64,000 nt of DNA from Xanthomarina sp. F1114 (GCF_026410255.1 NZ_JAPMLL010000008.1:1-64000), one strand, 5' to 3'; numbered from the stretch's first letter, positions 9,317 through 16,987 are shown. Numbers and translations are program-made. The notes: generated from the sequence alone by a model not told the origin.

Positions 9317-9886
9317 TTATTGGTTGCTATTAATTCTTTCCTTTAAGGTTTTCATACATCTGGACTTCGCACTTTTTACAACATTTTCGCTTGTGTATTC
9401 GCTAGCCTCAATAATATCCTTTATACTATATCCTCTATAATAGAATAAGGTTAACAGTTCTTGACATTTTTTTCCTAGAGTTCCAAAATATTTCTTTAAT
9501 AAAACTTGCTCTGTAGTTAGCTCTCCTTGATCTAAATCTAAATTTGAATCCACAAGTTCTTCCTTTTCTCTAATAAGAGATAAATCGAAATCTGGATTTA
9601 TGGTCTTATTATTCTTTTTCATCTTATCAAAAATTAAATACTTTCCTATACTAAATAAATACGTAGAGATAGAACTTGTAAACTCCTCTATTTTCCCCTG
9701 CATCACATTATTATAAAAAATTATATAGGCATCTTGATAGACATCTATAACATCTTCTTGTGGTAGATGGTATTTTCTAGCAAAATTTATAAACTTGTCC
9801 CTATTGTCTTCGTATATTCTTTTAAAGAGCAAATCGGAGCCTTGTTTTAAATCTTCAATAGTTATGTTCTCTTGAACTCTATGCAT
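9317..9886 (-). CDS. ECF-type RNA polymerase sigma factor
   Basis: This is a 189-residue sigma-70 family protein with the two-domain layout of group IV (ECF) factors. Region 2 is around residues 20-95 (DVIDVYQDAYIIFYNNV, FSIGKYLIFDKMKK), then a linker, and region 4 is at about 130-185. Its helix-turn-helix is YRGYSIKDIIEASEYTSENVVKSA. The ATG at 9886 is the only plausible start. It forms an operon with the membrane TPR protein directly downstream, the usual sigma/anti-sigma arrangement. The TGTTAACCTT element sits 19 nt upstream of the start codon. Confidence 0.93.
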   Translation of the reverse strand: MHRVQENITIEDLKQGSDLLFKRIYEDNRDKFINFARKYHLPQEDVIDVYQDAYIIFYNNVMQGKIEEFTSSISTYLFSIGKYLIFDKMKKNNKTINPDFDLSLIREKEELVDSNLDLDQGELTTEQVLLKKYFGTLGKKCQELLTLFYYRGYSIKDIIEASEYTSENVVKSAKSRCMKTLKERINSNQ

Positions 9887-10237
9887 TTAATATCCTAAAT
9901 TATAAAAGGTTAACATAATCCTGCTAAATTAACTTTTTTTAAGCATAAGACATTCATTTTTCTTACAGATCTAAGTATTTCATTAAAATTTATACACACC
10001 CTAGTTTTCTAATATCAAAACATGACCTAGATGATATACGTTAAAAAATTTATGCTATAAGATGTTTACCATCTATTAAAAACCACACTAATAAGTGTAA
10101 GACAAAAGTAATATCTAGTCTATTTACAAACTAGAATACTAGATTCAAACCTGAAAACAATAGTCAAATTTTACAATTTGGAACGCTCACAGATTAACAT
10201 GAGTTATAACATTATAAACTATTTAAAAGCCATATAT
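9887..10237. other. Intergenic region between the sigma operon and a divergent lipoprotein gene
   Basis: This 351-bp AT-rich region must hold the promoter of the minus-strand sigma operon and that of the plus-strand gene. It contains TGTTAACCTT (minus strand, 9915-9906). Small hairpins AGATG/CATCT near 10060 and ACACT/AGTGT near 10088 are visible, both without T-tracts. No reading frame of convincing quality is present. Confidence 0.5.
9906..9915 (-). promoter_or_regulatory. TGTTAACCTT motif upstream of the ECF sigma gene
   Basis: The element is an exact copy of the 10-mer found before the genes at 11924, 12636 and 13345. It ends 19 nt before the sigma ATG. That is too close for a normal -35 box with the start codon downstream of +1, so it may be an operator or activator site instead of a core promoter element. 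Confidence 0.4.
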
Positions 10238-11152
10238 ATGAGAACTTTATTGAAACAATCCTTTTTAACACTTATTATTTTACTTTCTCTTTTTAATTGT
10301 AGCACAGACGATGATGGAGAAGATATAATAACACCACCAGAAAACACTAGGTTAAAAACGTATAGTTTTAATTCTAATGAATATTTAGTAACCTATAATA
10401 CGGATGGTTATGTTTCTGAATACCGTAATTCACCAGATACTCCTGGAAACATAGTTTATAATTCAGACAATAAAATAATTCAATTAGGAGTCCAGAGTTT
10501 TAACTATAATTCTCAAGGACGAATTTCTGAAATTACAATGCCAGATACTGCAACTTACAGTAATCAAAAAACAAATTTAACTTATAATAATGATGGGTTA
10601 ATTGCCCATCAAACCCTGAGCTATGTTAATAACAGTGGAGAAACTAAAAATATGCAGAGATTATTTGAATATAACGCGAATAAAGAGTTAATATCTATTA
10701 CCGAAAAGTATATATCTGACTCCGTATATTCGCGTAATCTTATAAGCTATGACTCCAATGGGAATGTTTCTCAGGTTATTAATTATTACAGTCATGATGA
10801 CGTTTTATATTCATATCTCCAAGACTATACTTTTGTGTATGACACTAAAAAAAACCCATCAAAACTATTACTTAGCGATTGTGGTGTTACATCTAATTTC
10901 TCGTTGTATAATATGATTTCTCTTTCTACAACGAATTTTTTTGGTAATTATACACTTTTTAGATTAAGTTATTTTAGCAATAATAACGTTATCTCTAGCG
11001 AATACTCCAGCGATTTTGGGTCTTCAAATAATAGCGTCTATACCTATGTTTATAACGACAAGGACTATCCAACATCTGTTGAAATTTACAATACTTATTC
11101 AAATGGTTCTAATTCTACCCATTATAGAACCTGGACCTACGAAACCTATTAA
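10238..11152 (+). CDS. Lipoprotein with YD/RHS-like beta-strand repeats, function unknown
   Basis: I place the start at the ATG at 10238, not the upstream TTG at 10178, because MRTLLKQSFLTLIILLSLFNC is then a proper lipoprotein signal with Cys21. The acidic tag STDDDGED follows. The 304-residue product contains short repeats of the type 'YNSDNKIIQL / YNSQGRISEI / YNNDGLIAHQ / YNANKELISI / YDSNGNVSQV', with spacing of about 20-45 residues. This resembles YD or DUF4595-like strand repeats seen in Bacteroidota surface lipoproteins. It is probably displayed on the outer membrane. No enzyme motif is visible. Confidence 0.75.
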   Translation: MRTLLKQSFLTLIILLSLFNCSTDDDGEDIITPPENTRLKTYSFNSNEYLVTYNTDGYVSEYRNSPDTPGNIVYNSDNKIIQLGVQSFNYNSQGRISEITMPDTATYSNQKTNLTYNNDGLIAHQTLSYVNNSGETKNMQRLFEYNANKELISITEKYISDSVYSRNLISYDSNGNVSQVINYYSHDDVLYSYLQDYTFVYDTKKNPSKLLLSDCGVTSNFSLYNMISLSTTNFFGNYTLFRLSYFSNNNVISSEYSSDFGSSNNSVYTYVYNDKDYPTSVEIYNTYSNGSNSTHYRTWTYETY

Positions 11153-11923
11153 AGATGTAATAAGCCTTTTTTAAGACCAACATTTGTCTTTAGGTTATGT
11201 TGTTATCAACTTTTAATCATTCAAATTAATCATCAATAATTAAGAAACACATTTTCATGAAACATTCAATAAATAAAAAATGTATGAGCATCCAGAGAAT
11301 TGATAGTATTCAAACCATTAAAATTGTTTTTCTTTATTTTCTAACGGAACAATATCTTGCAAAGTGAAGACAATTTATTATAAATAACTTTTCTTTATCT
11401 TAGACACAAAACGTCTTCAATAAAAACCTCATTTTTCAAGTTACACTCAAGTCTTACCTATTGGAGAGCATGAAGCTTAAGTGTTTTCTACTAAAAATAC
11501 GAGTCAAACTAAAAGTTAGTTCTCCATAAAAATATGCTCTAAGAGATGTTTATTGGGGTATAAATTAGGTACTGGATTTTAGACATAAAATTCCTTTGAA
11601 GGTAGTACAACAGAAATTAAAGCAAATAAGCCTCCAGAGCACGTTTTTATAGAACCATAGTTATTAATAGGGAATAAGGTTTAAGCAACTTAACAAGAAT
11701 TAAAAATTCTATAAAAACAATACTCTTTTAAAGGCACTTTTAATCAAGCTAATACAATTCTTATCTACTCTGGGTTATATTGAACATCATGCGCTCTCAG
11801 ATAACAAGCAACACCTCTTTAATCTCGTATTTCACAAAAATAATACAAGTTGGAAACCTCTATTTATGTCCTTTCTTTTAACCAGATGTTAACCTTCCAT
11901 TTAAAATTTTATTAAAAGAAAAC
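11153..11923. other. 771-bp stretch without a recognisable gene
   Basis: All six frames are broken by frequent stops. Short open patches exist, for example a 36-codon ATG frame at 11257-11367, but none looks like a real protein. The last 40 bp hold the TGTTAACCTT element of the next gene. The stretch could be a decayed gene or a non-coding RNA locus, and I cannot tell which. Confidence 0.5.
11887..11896 (+). promoter_or_regulatory. TGTTAACCTT motif upstream of the small barrel gene
   Basis: This exact copy of the shared 10-mer ends 27 nt before the ATG at 11924. That spacing would suit a -35 position for a very short leader. Confidence 0.4.
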
Positions 11924-12484
11924 ATGAATAACTTTAAAATAATTAAAAACATGACATTACCAAACTACAATTCAATTAAAAACAAGATTGCATTTTTAAC
12001 CTGCGCCACCATGCTCTTATTTGGTCTTCAAGCCCATGCCCAAATCTCTATTGGTGGTGGTATTGGATACAACGGGGAAATTTCTGGTCCAGGGATAACA
12101 GGTAAAGCTGAATTTGGCATTACTGAAGAGATTGCCATTTCTCCAGGAATAACTTACTTCTTTGGCAGCAAATTATATGGATATAATAGAAATTTATTAG
12201 CTGTAGATGTAAATGCACTCTATTTCTTTGAAATTATAGAAAGCAAATTACAAATTTACCCGCTGTTAGGTGTAAATTATTCTAATTACAAAACAGGTGT
12301 CTCTTCTTATTATGGATACTACTATGGATCGAGCAAAGTGAGCGATAATGCATTTGGCGCAAATATTGGAGCTGGTGCAAAATATTCGTTTTCAGAAAAA
12401 TTAAGTGTCTATTTAGAACCTAAATATGTGGCAAGCGAATTTGACCAGGTAGTCGTTAATGCTGGTATTTTGTTTCAGTTATAA
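11924..12484 (+). CDS. Small outer-membrane beta-barrel protein
   Basis: This is a 186-residue protein. A second in-frame ATG at codon 10 could also be the start. The signal peptide ends at LQAHAQ. The mature part alternates strands and glycine-rich turns (ISIGGGIGYNGEISG, FGITEEIAISPGITYFF, YPLLGVNYSNYKT, AFGANIGAGAKYSF, LYLEPKYVAS-like) and ends in VVNAGILFQL with aromatic/hydrophobic alternation, as in OmpA/OmpX-like 8-strand barrels (OMP_b-brl). Its role could be adhesion or envelope stability; no specific function can be read. An intrinsic terminator follows at 12541. Confidence 0.8.
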   Translation: MNNFKIIKNMTLPNYNSIKNKIAFLTCATMLLFGLQAHAQISIGGGIGYNGEISGPGITGKAEFGITEEIAISPGITYFFGSKLYGYNRNLLAVDVNALYFFEIIESKLQIYPLLGVNYSNYKTGVSSYYGYYYGSSKVSDNAFGANIGAGAKYSFSEKLSVYLEPKYVASEFDQVVVNAGILFQL

Positions 12485-12540
12485 GCTTATATCCCATATC
12501 GTAATTAAACTACTTATTTTATTTGAATTAGTCTTCAAAA

Positions 12541-12579
12541 CAGAAAAATCAAACTTAAAGTTTGGTTTTTCTGTTTTTT
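12541..12579 (+). terminator. Intrinsic terminator after the barrel gene
   Basis: CAGAAAAATCAAAC pairs with GTTTGGTTTTTCTG around TTAAA (one G-T pair), followed by a T-run ending at 12579. Confidence 0.85.
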
Positions 12580-12588
12580 GTTAACCTT
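12579..12588 (+). promoter_or_regulatory. TGTTAACCTT motif upstream of first collagen-like lipoprotein
   Basis: This exact 10-mer overlaps the end of the preceding terminator T-run and lies 47 nt before the ATG. The surrounding leader (including TATAAATCAATAAAAA near 12610) is repeated almost unchanged before the paralogous gene at 13345. Confidence 0.45.
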
Positions 12589-12635
12589 TTATAATTAAAA
12601 ACATAAAAGTTATAAATCAATAAAAATTTAAAATC

Positions 12636-13232
12636 ATGAAAACAATTTTAAAAGCAAAGTATTTAGTATTAGCCTTATTTGTAGCTTTTAGTTTTGCATG
12701 CTCGCCAGAAGATGGCGAACCAGGACCTCAAGGTCCAGCTGGAATCGATGGCGTAGATGGTGCCGATGGTACGGATGGTACGGATGGTACGGATGGTAAT
12801 GCAAACGTAATTTACTCAAGTTGGTTTGGCCCAGATGGTCAAACATTTATTTCTAATGGTTATATATCCTATGCTGAGTTTGAGGTTAATGTTCCAGAAC
12901 TAACAAACGATATCATTAACAATGGTGTTGTTTTAGTCTATGCAAAACTTAGCAATTATGTTCCCGAGGTTTGGCCTGAAGGACATATTGCTCAATTGCC
13001 AATTACGATAGGCGGTGGTACCACAGATCATTTTTACACCTATTATGTTGAGGAGTCTAATATTAATATTCGTTATCGTCGAGACGGACCTCAACCTGAG
13101 TGGATATTTTCATCAACAAATCGTTTTAGATATGTACTAATTCCAGGAAATACTGGTGCAAGAGTACAACAAATAGACTACTCAAAAATGACTTATGAAG
13201 AAGTTATAAATCATTTTAATTTAGAGTTATAA
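12636..13232 (+). CDS. Collagen-like-repeat lipoprotein (paralogue 1)
   Basis: This is a 198-residue protein. The lipoprotein signal MKTILKAKYLVLALFVAFSFAC places lipidation at Cys22. Residues about 27-57 are a run of Gly-X-Y triplets (GEPGPQGPAG, then DGADGTDGTDG), a collagen-like stalk rich in Asp-Gly. The C-terminal ~140 residues form a strand-rich domain ending in YSKMTYEEVINHFNLEL. Such proteins are common cell-surface lipoproteins in Flavobacteriaceae, function unknown. The gene at 13345 has the same layout and a related C-terminus (YEEVINHF versus KEAVMHEL), so the pair arose by tandem duplication. Confidence 0.8.
   Translation: MKTILKAKYLVLALFVAFSFACSPEDGEPGPQGPAGIDGVDGADGTDGTDGTDGNANVIYSSWFGPDGQTFISNGYISYAEFEVNVPELTNDIINNGVVLVYAKLSNYVPEVWPEGHIAQLPITIGGGTTDHFYTYYVEESNINIRYRRDGPQPEWIFSSTNRFRYVLIPGNTGARVQQIDYSKMTYEEVINHFNLEL
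12765..12797 (+). repeat. 9-bp tandem repeat in the collagen-like coding stalk
   Basis: GATGGTACG is repeated three times perfectly with a partial fourth copy, encoding Asp-Gly-Thr. Copy number could vary by slippage without breaking the frame. Confidence 0.85.
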
Positions 13233-13245
13233 AACAACTTTTATT

Positions 13246-13276
13246 AAAGTCTGAAATTAACCCTTCAGACTTTTTT
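13246..13276 (+). terminator. Intrinsic terminator after collagen-like paralogue 1
   Basis: AAAGTCTGAA pairs with TTCAGACTTT around an 8-nt loop, followed by a T-run. Confidence 0.85.
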
Positions 13277-13284
13277 CTACTTTT

Positions 13285-13294
13285 TGTTAACCTT
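13285..13294 (+). promoter_or_regulatory. TGTTAACCTT motif upstream of second collagen-like lipoprotein
   Basis: This exact copy lies 50 nt before the ATG, in a leader that repeats the architecture seen before 12636. Confidence 0.45.
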
Positions 13295-13344
13295 CTAAAT
13301 AAACTAACATTAAACCTATAAATCAATAAAAACTTAAAAAAATT

Positions 13345-13971
13345 ATGAAAACAATCCAAACAACAATGTCAAAATCCAAGTATGTATTATTGGCTCTTTT
13401 AGTCGCTTTTAGTTTCTCTTGCTCTCCAGAAGATGGCAACGATGGTGCACAAGGTCCAGCTGGAATGGATGGAACTGACGGGGCAGATGGTAATGCGAAT
13501 GTGCAAACTTTTATTTTTAATTCACCTTCCTGGAGAGCGAGTGGTTCTGGAATGAAACTAAACTTGACAGATGTACTGACAGACTATGTAATAGAAAACG
13601 ATGTGATACTTACTTATGTAAAATTTCCAGATTCTGAAGAACCTAGTATTGTTCCTGGGAAAGTATTTATAGGAGGGGGTTTTAAGGACATGTTAGTGTC
13701 TTATGGTACTTCTACTAACACAGGATTTCCAACTCCTCAACATTTAGGTCTCGTTTGTTTCGAGGAAAACGGAAACCACACTCCAAATGCTAATTTGCCT
13801 GCTGTTGAATGGGTTAAAGTTATTATTATAGAGTCTACTAACACCACTACCACAGAGGGCAATGGTCGCGTTATGAGTGGTAAAGAAGCCGTAATGCATG
13901 AATTACAAAGTGCTGGTATTGATATAAATAATTACGACGTTGTTTGTAGCTATTACGGCATTGCAAATTAA
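13345..13971 (+). CDS. Collagen-like-repeat lipoprotein (paralogue 2)
   Basis: This 208-residue protein has a lipoprotein signal ending in LVAFSFSC (Cys26 from the first ATG; an ATG at codon 8 is an alternative start). SPEDG and about eight Gly-X-Y triplets (DGAQGPAGMDGTDGADG) follow, fewer than in the upstream paralogue. The C-terminal domain is strand-rich and ends in a helical segment KEAVMHELQSAGIDINNYDVV. It shares leader, signal and tag with the gene at 12636 and has its own terminator, so each copy is a separate transcription unit. The function is unknown, presumably on the surface. Confidence 0.8.
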   Translation: MKTIQTTMSKSKYVLLALLVAFSFSCSPEDGNDGAQGPAGMDGTDGADGNANVQTFIFNSPSWRASGSGMKLNLTDVLTDYVIENDVILTYVKFPDSEEPSIVPGKVFIGGGFKDMLVSYGTSTNTGFPTPQHLGLVCFEENGNHTPNANLPAVEWVKVIIIESTNTTTTEGNGRVMSGKEAVMHELQSAGIDINNYDVVCSYYGIAN

Positions 13972-13990
13972 AAATCCTTTTTGCCTCATT

Positions 13991-14022
13991 AAATCCGAAG
14001 TTAAACGCTTCGGATTTTTTTT
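13991..14022 (+). terminator. Intrinsic terminator after collagen-like paralogue 2
   Basis: AAATCCGAAG pairs with CTTCGGATTT around TTAAACG, followed by a T-run. Confidence 0.9.
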
Positions 14023-14083
14023 ATAAACAACATTCAACTTTTTCTCTTGAAATGATTAGTATTGCATACTCAATTATCAGACC

Positions 14084-15133
14084 ATGATTTCTAGAAAAAA
14101 TGCTTCCATATCCAAATGTATCATCCATAAAGTGGGTAACAAACACAACAATACCAAAAATGCTTTTTCTGAAAAAGAAGTCCATTTTGACGAAGCCAGT
14201 TACGAACTGATGCTACCGTTTTTATTAAGACCTTTTGGTTCTGTGGTGCAATCTTACAGATTTAATCATCATGCTGATATCTCTTTAAATGAAATTAACA
14301 CCTACAGCGCTCAAATGTTTAATGAAGATGACACCTTTATTGAAACCTCAAAACACATTGTCAAACACTTGTTCGAACAATCTAATTCGGCACAAATAAA
14401 AACCGGCGATGTTTTGGTAGTGATGTTTGAAGGCATTGAATTCAATGAAATAACCACCAATGCCTTAGGAATTTTTAAAATTGAAAGCAAAGTCAATTTC
14501 TTTCAAACTTATTTAGAGAACAATAGTTATGACGTCTTGGTTCAAAAAGGAATCAGTTCTAAAAGAGTAGATAAGGGTTGCTTAATATTAAACCAAACAG
14601 ATACAGAAGGTCCCATTATTTTAAGTGCAGACAATAACAATTACGATGCACAATATTGGACCAACCACTTCTTAAATATTAAATATGCTGATGATGCCAA
14701 TAGCCATACCCAACAGTATATTGAGTTATGCAAAGATTTTTCTGAAGAGGTTTTAAAGATATCTTACGGCAACCAAGAACAGAATACCTTTTTAGCTAAA
14801 ACCATCGATTTTTTTAAAGAAAATGAAACCGTAAATGTGGAGCGCTTTAAAGATGAGATTTTTGAAGAAGACAAACACAAAACTTTATTCGAGGATTATA
14901 AAAAAACCTTCGAAGGAGAACAAGACCTCGTTATAAGGAATCAATTTGATGTAGCTGAAGCAGTTGTTAAAAAAGAAAAGAAAAAGATTAAAACCGATAT
15001 TAAACTAGACACCAATATTCAAATCAAATTAGATATTGATGCTCCGGAAGCTTCGAGCGAATATTTAGAACGTGGTTACGACGATGAGAAAAAAATGCAC
15101 TATTATAAAGTGTTTTTTAATACTGAAGGTTAA
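14084..15133 (+). CDS. Nucleoid-associated protein, NdpA/YejK family
   Basis: This 349-residue protein matches the family layout. An N-terminal stretch contains 'IHKVGN...' (residues about 10-20), and the centre carries LVQKGISSKRVDKGCLIL. The C-terminal half is helical (DFSEEVLKISYGNQEQNTFLAKTIDFFKENETVNVERFKDEIF) and ends in an Ig-like strand region (IQIKLDIDAPE...YYKVFF). E. coli YejK/NdpA is found on compacted DNA. The stop is followed after 2 bp by the ATG of a transporter gene, so the two are translationally coupled. Assignment is from recall of the family pattern. Confidence 0.75.
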   Translation: MISRKNASISKCIIHKVGNKHNNTKNAFSEKEVHFDEASYELMLPFLLRPFGSVVQSYRFNHHADISLNEINTYSAQMFNEDDTFIETSKHIVKHLFEQSNSAQIKTGDVLVVMFEGIEFNEITTNALGIFKIESKVNFFQTYLENNSYDVLVQKGISSKRVDKGCLILNQTDTEGPIILSADNNNYDAQYWTNHFLNIKYADDANSHTQQYIELCKDFSEEVLKISYGNQEQNTFLAKTIDFFKENETVNVERFKDEIFEEDKHKTLFEDYKKTFEGEQDLVIRNQFDVAEAVVKKEKKKIKTDIKLDTNIQIKLDIDAPEASSEYLERGYDDEKKMHYYKVFFNTEG

Positions 15134-15135
15134 TA

Positions 15136-16101
15136 ATGAAAATAAAGGTCGATAAGTTTGTTATTGCCATTGCCCTTACTGTTTTTATAGCTTATATTTT
15201 TCCAAGCTTTGGCAGTAAACAAAGTGCTATTCCTTTCGATTTAATTGGAACTATTGGGATTTCGCTAATTTTCTTCTTTTACGGTTTAAAATTAAGCCCT
15301 AATAAAATTAAAAGTGGTTTAAAGAATTGGAAATTACATTTGCTAGTCCAATTAACTACCTTTTTAATATTTCCGCTTATTATAATTCTTTGTAAACCTC
15401 TAATATATAACGAAGAAACAGAGCTACTATGGCTTTCGTTTTTATTTTTGGCAGCTTTACCTTCCACAGTATCTTCTTCGGTTGTTATGGTCTCTATAGC
15501 AAAAGGTAATATTCCTGCCGCTATATTTAACGCTAGTATTTCAGGTCTTATAGGGATTGTAGTTACACCTCTTTGGATGGGTTTATTTTTAGATCAAACT
15601 ACAGCAAATTATAATATAACATCCATATATTCATCACTCATCATCCAAATTTTAATTCCAGTAATTTTAGGAATACTCTTGCAGAAATATTGGGGTGAAT
15701 TTGCCATTAAATACAGAACCCAATTAACACTATTCGACAAGTCGATTATTTTACTTATTGTTTATAAAAGTTTTGCCGAAGCTTTTTACGAAGATATTTT
15801 TAACTCGATACGTATTCGCGATTTACTCTTGCTTTTTACATTAGTAATTATACTATTTTATGTAGTGTACTTTATCACTGGTTTTATCTCTAAAAAACTC
15901 CACTTTTCTACTGAAGACCGCATTACAGCCCAATTTTGTGGAACAAAAAAATCGCTTGTACACGGTACTGTGTTTGCCGAAATTCTTTTTCCAAGTACCA
16001 TGTCCGTTGGTTTTATGTTGCTTCCCTTAATGATTTTTCATGCCGCACAAATATTTATAGTTAGCGTGATTGCAACAGGTTTGGCTAAGAGAGACCATTA
16101 G
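15136..16101 (+). CDS. SBF-like (bile acid:sodium symporter family) membrane transporter
   Basis: This is a 321-residue integral membrane protein with nine to ten hydrophobic segments. The segment order and motifs (IGISLIFFFYGLKLSP near residue 45; ALPSTVSSSVVMVSIAKGN near 108-125; AQFCGTKKSLVHGTVFAEILFP near 265-285) fit the SBF-like/YfeH branch of the bile acid:Na+ symporter superfamily. The substrate cannot be read from sequence. It is coupled to the upstream NdpA-family gene. A short hairpin covers its stop codon, and a perfect 24-bp palindrome lies 25 bp downstream. Confidence 0.85.
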   Translation: MKIKVDKFVIAIALTVFIAYIFPSFGSKQSAIPFDLIGTIGISLIFFFYGLKLSPNKIKSGLKNWKLHLLVQLTTFLIFPLIIILCKPLIYNEETELLWLSFLFLAALPSTVSSSVVMVSIAKGNIPAAIFNASISGLIGIVVTPLWMGLFLDQTTANYNITSIYSSLIIQILIPVILGILLQKYWGEFAIKYRTQLTLFDKSIILLIVYKSFAEAFYEDIFNSIRIRDLLLLFTLVIILFYVVYFITGFISKKLHFSTEDRITAQFCGTKKSLVHGTVFAEILFPSTMSVGFMLLPLMIFHAAQIFIVSVIATGLAKRDH

Positions 16102-16126
16102 ATTACAAAATCTATGTGACTTAATA

Positions 16127-16150
16127 AATTTTGATTTCGAAATCAAAATT
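16127..16150. repeat. Perfect 24-bp palindrome
   Basis: The left arm AATTTTGATTTC is followed directly by its exact reverse complement, centred on TTCGAA. It lies 25 bp after the transporter stop and 30 bp before the TspO-like gene. It could be an operator or a hairpin terminator, but no clean T-run follows on either strand. Confidence 0.8.
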
Positions 16151-16180
16151 GTAATTTAGACTTCGTATTAAAAGTTTTGT

Positions 16181-16987
16181 ATGAGAAAAGCACTTCAAGT
16201 TAGTAATATCATTGCCTTAGTTTTAACTATTGTTCTTAATTATTTATCTAATACAGGAAAAATAAACAACACGACTATTGGTGAAGTATCAAAGCAATTA
16301 AACTCTTTATTCACCCCTGCAGGTTACACGTTTTCAATTTGGGGATTTATCTATTTATTACTTATTGGTTTTGTCATATATCAAAGTAGAAGCCTATTTA
16401 TTAAGATAAAGTCTAATAATGATTTTATTCTAAAAACAGGATGGTGGTTTGTTATTTCATGTATAGCAAATAGTGCTTGGATTGTTAGCTGGTTGTATGG
16501 ATATACAGGTCTTTCTTGCCTATTTATATTCTTACTGCTTTTTTCATTGCTTAAAATAGTTATCAATAATTCCATGGAACTTTGGGATGCTCCAATAACA
16601 GTTATTGTTTTTGTCTGGTGGCCTTTTACCATTTATAGTGGATGGGTAACGGTTGCGAGTATAGCAAATGTTTCGTCTTACTTAGTTAAAATAAATTGGG
16701 ATGGTTTTGGAATTTCAGAAACCCACTGGACTATTATAATGATTCTAATTGCCACCGCAATTAACCTTGTTATCACATGGAAACGAAACATGCGAGAATT
16801 TGCTCTGGTGGGAGCTTGGGCCTTAATTGGTATAGCTATGGCTAATAAAACCGACTACAACTTGGTTTTTTATACAGCTATAATTGCAGCTTTAATTTTA
16901 ATAATAAGTAGTTCTATACACGGTTTTAAGAATAGAGAAACTAATCCGTTTATTAAATTCAAGCAATATATTACCAGAAATACTTAA
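16181..16987 (+). CDS. TspO/MBR-related tryptophan-rich membrane protein
   Basis: This 268-residue protein has about seven to eight membrane segments and many Trp residues. The motif LNSLFTPAGYTFSIWGFIYLLLIGFVIYQ near residues 40-70 is typical of tryptophan-rich sensory (TspO/MBR-like) proteins. Aromatic pairs at SIWGF, GWWFVIS, WIVSWLYGY and VWWPFTIYSGW lie where tetrapyrrole- or light-responsive members have them. It is longer than the canonical 5-TM TspO (about 160 residues), so it belongs to an extended branch. Ligand and function are unknown. It converges on the T9SS gene, with 24 bp between stops. Confidence 0.75.
   Translation: MRKALQVSNIIALVLTIVLNYLSNTGKINNTTIGEVSKQLNSLFTPAGYTFSIWGFIYLLLIGFVIYQSRSLFIKIKSNNDFILKTGWWFVISCIANSAWIVSWLYGYTGLSCLFIFLLLFSLLKIVINNSMELWDAPITVIVFVWWPFTIYSGWVTVASIANVSSYLVKINWDGFGISETHWTIIMILIATAINLVITWKRNMREFALVGAWALIGIAMANKTDYNLVFYTAIIAALILIISSSIHGFKNRETNPFIKFKQYITRNT

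Noticed and set aside
9437-9446. Additional TGTTAACCTT within the sigma coding sequence
   Set aside because: It follows from Leu-Leu-Thr-Leu codons and is internal to the gene, so it is treated as chance. The copy at 48659-48668 inside rpsL is treated the same way.
10178-10237. TTG start of the YD-like lipoprotein
   Set aside because: The ATG at 10238 gives a proper lipoprotein signal, whereas the upstream extension would bury it.
11257-11367. 36-codon ATG reading frame as a small protein
   Set aside because: It is AT-rich, lacks recognisable features and is no longer than chance frames in this region.
11465-11540. Inverted repeat AGAGCAT/ATGCTCT as transposon ends
   Set aside because: Seven-bp arms separated by 62 nt are expected by chance, with no transposase or target duplication.
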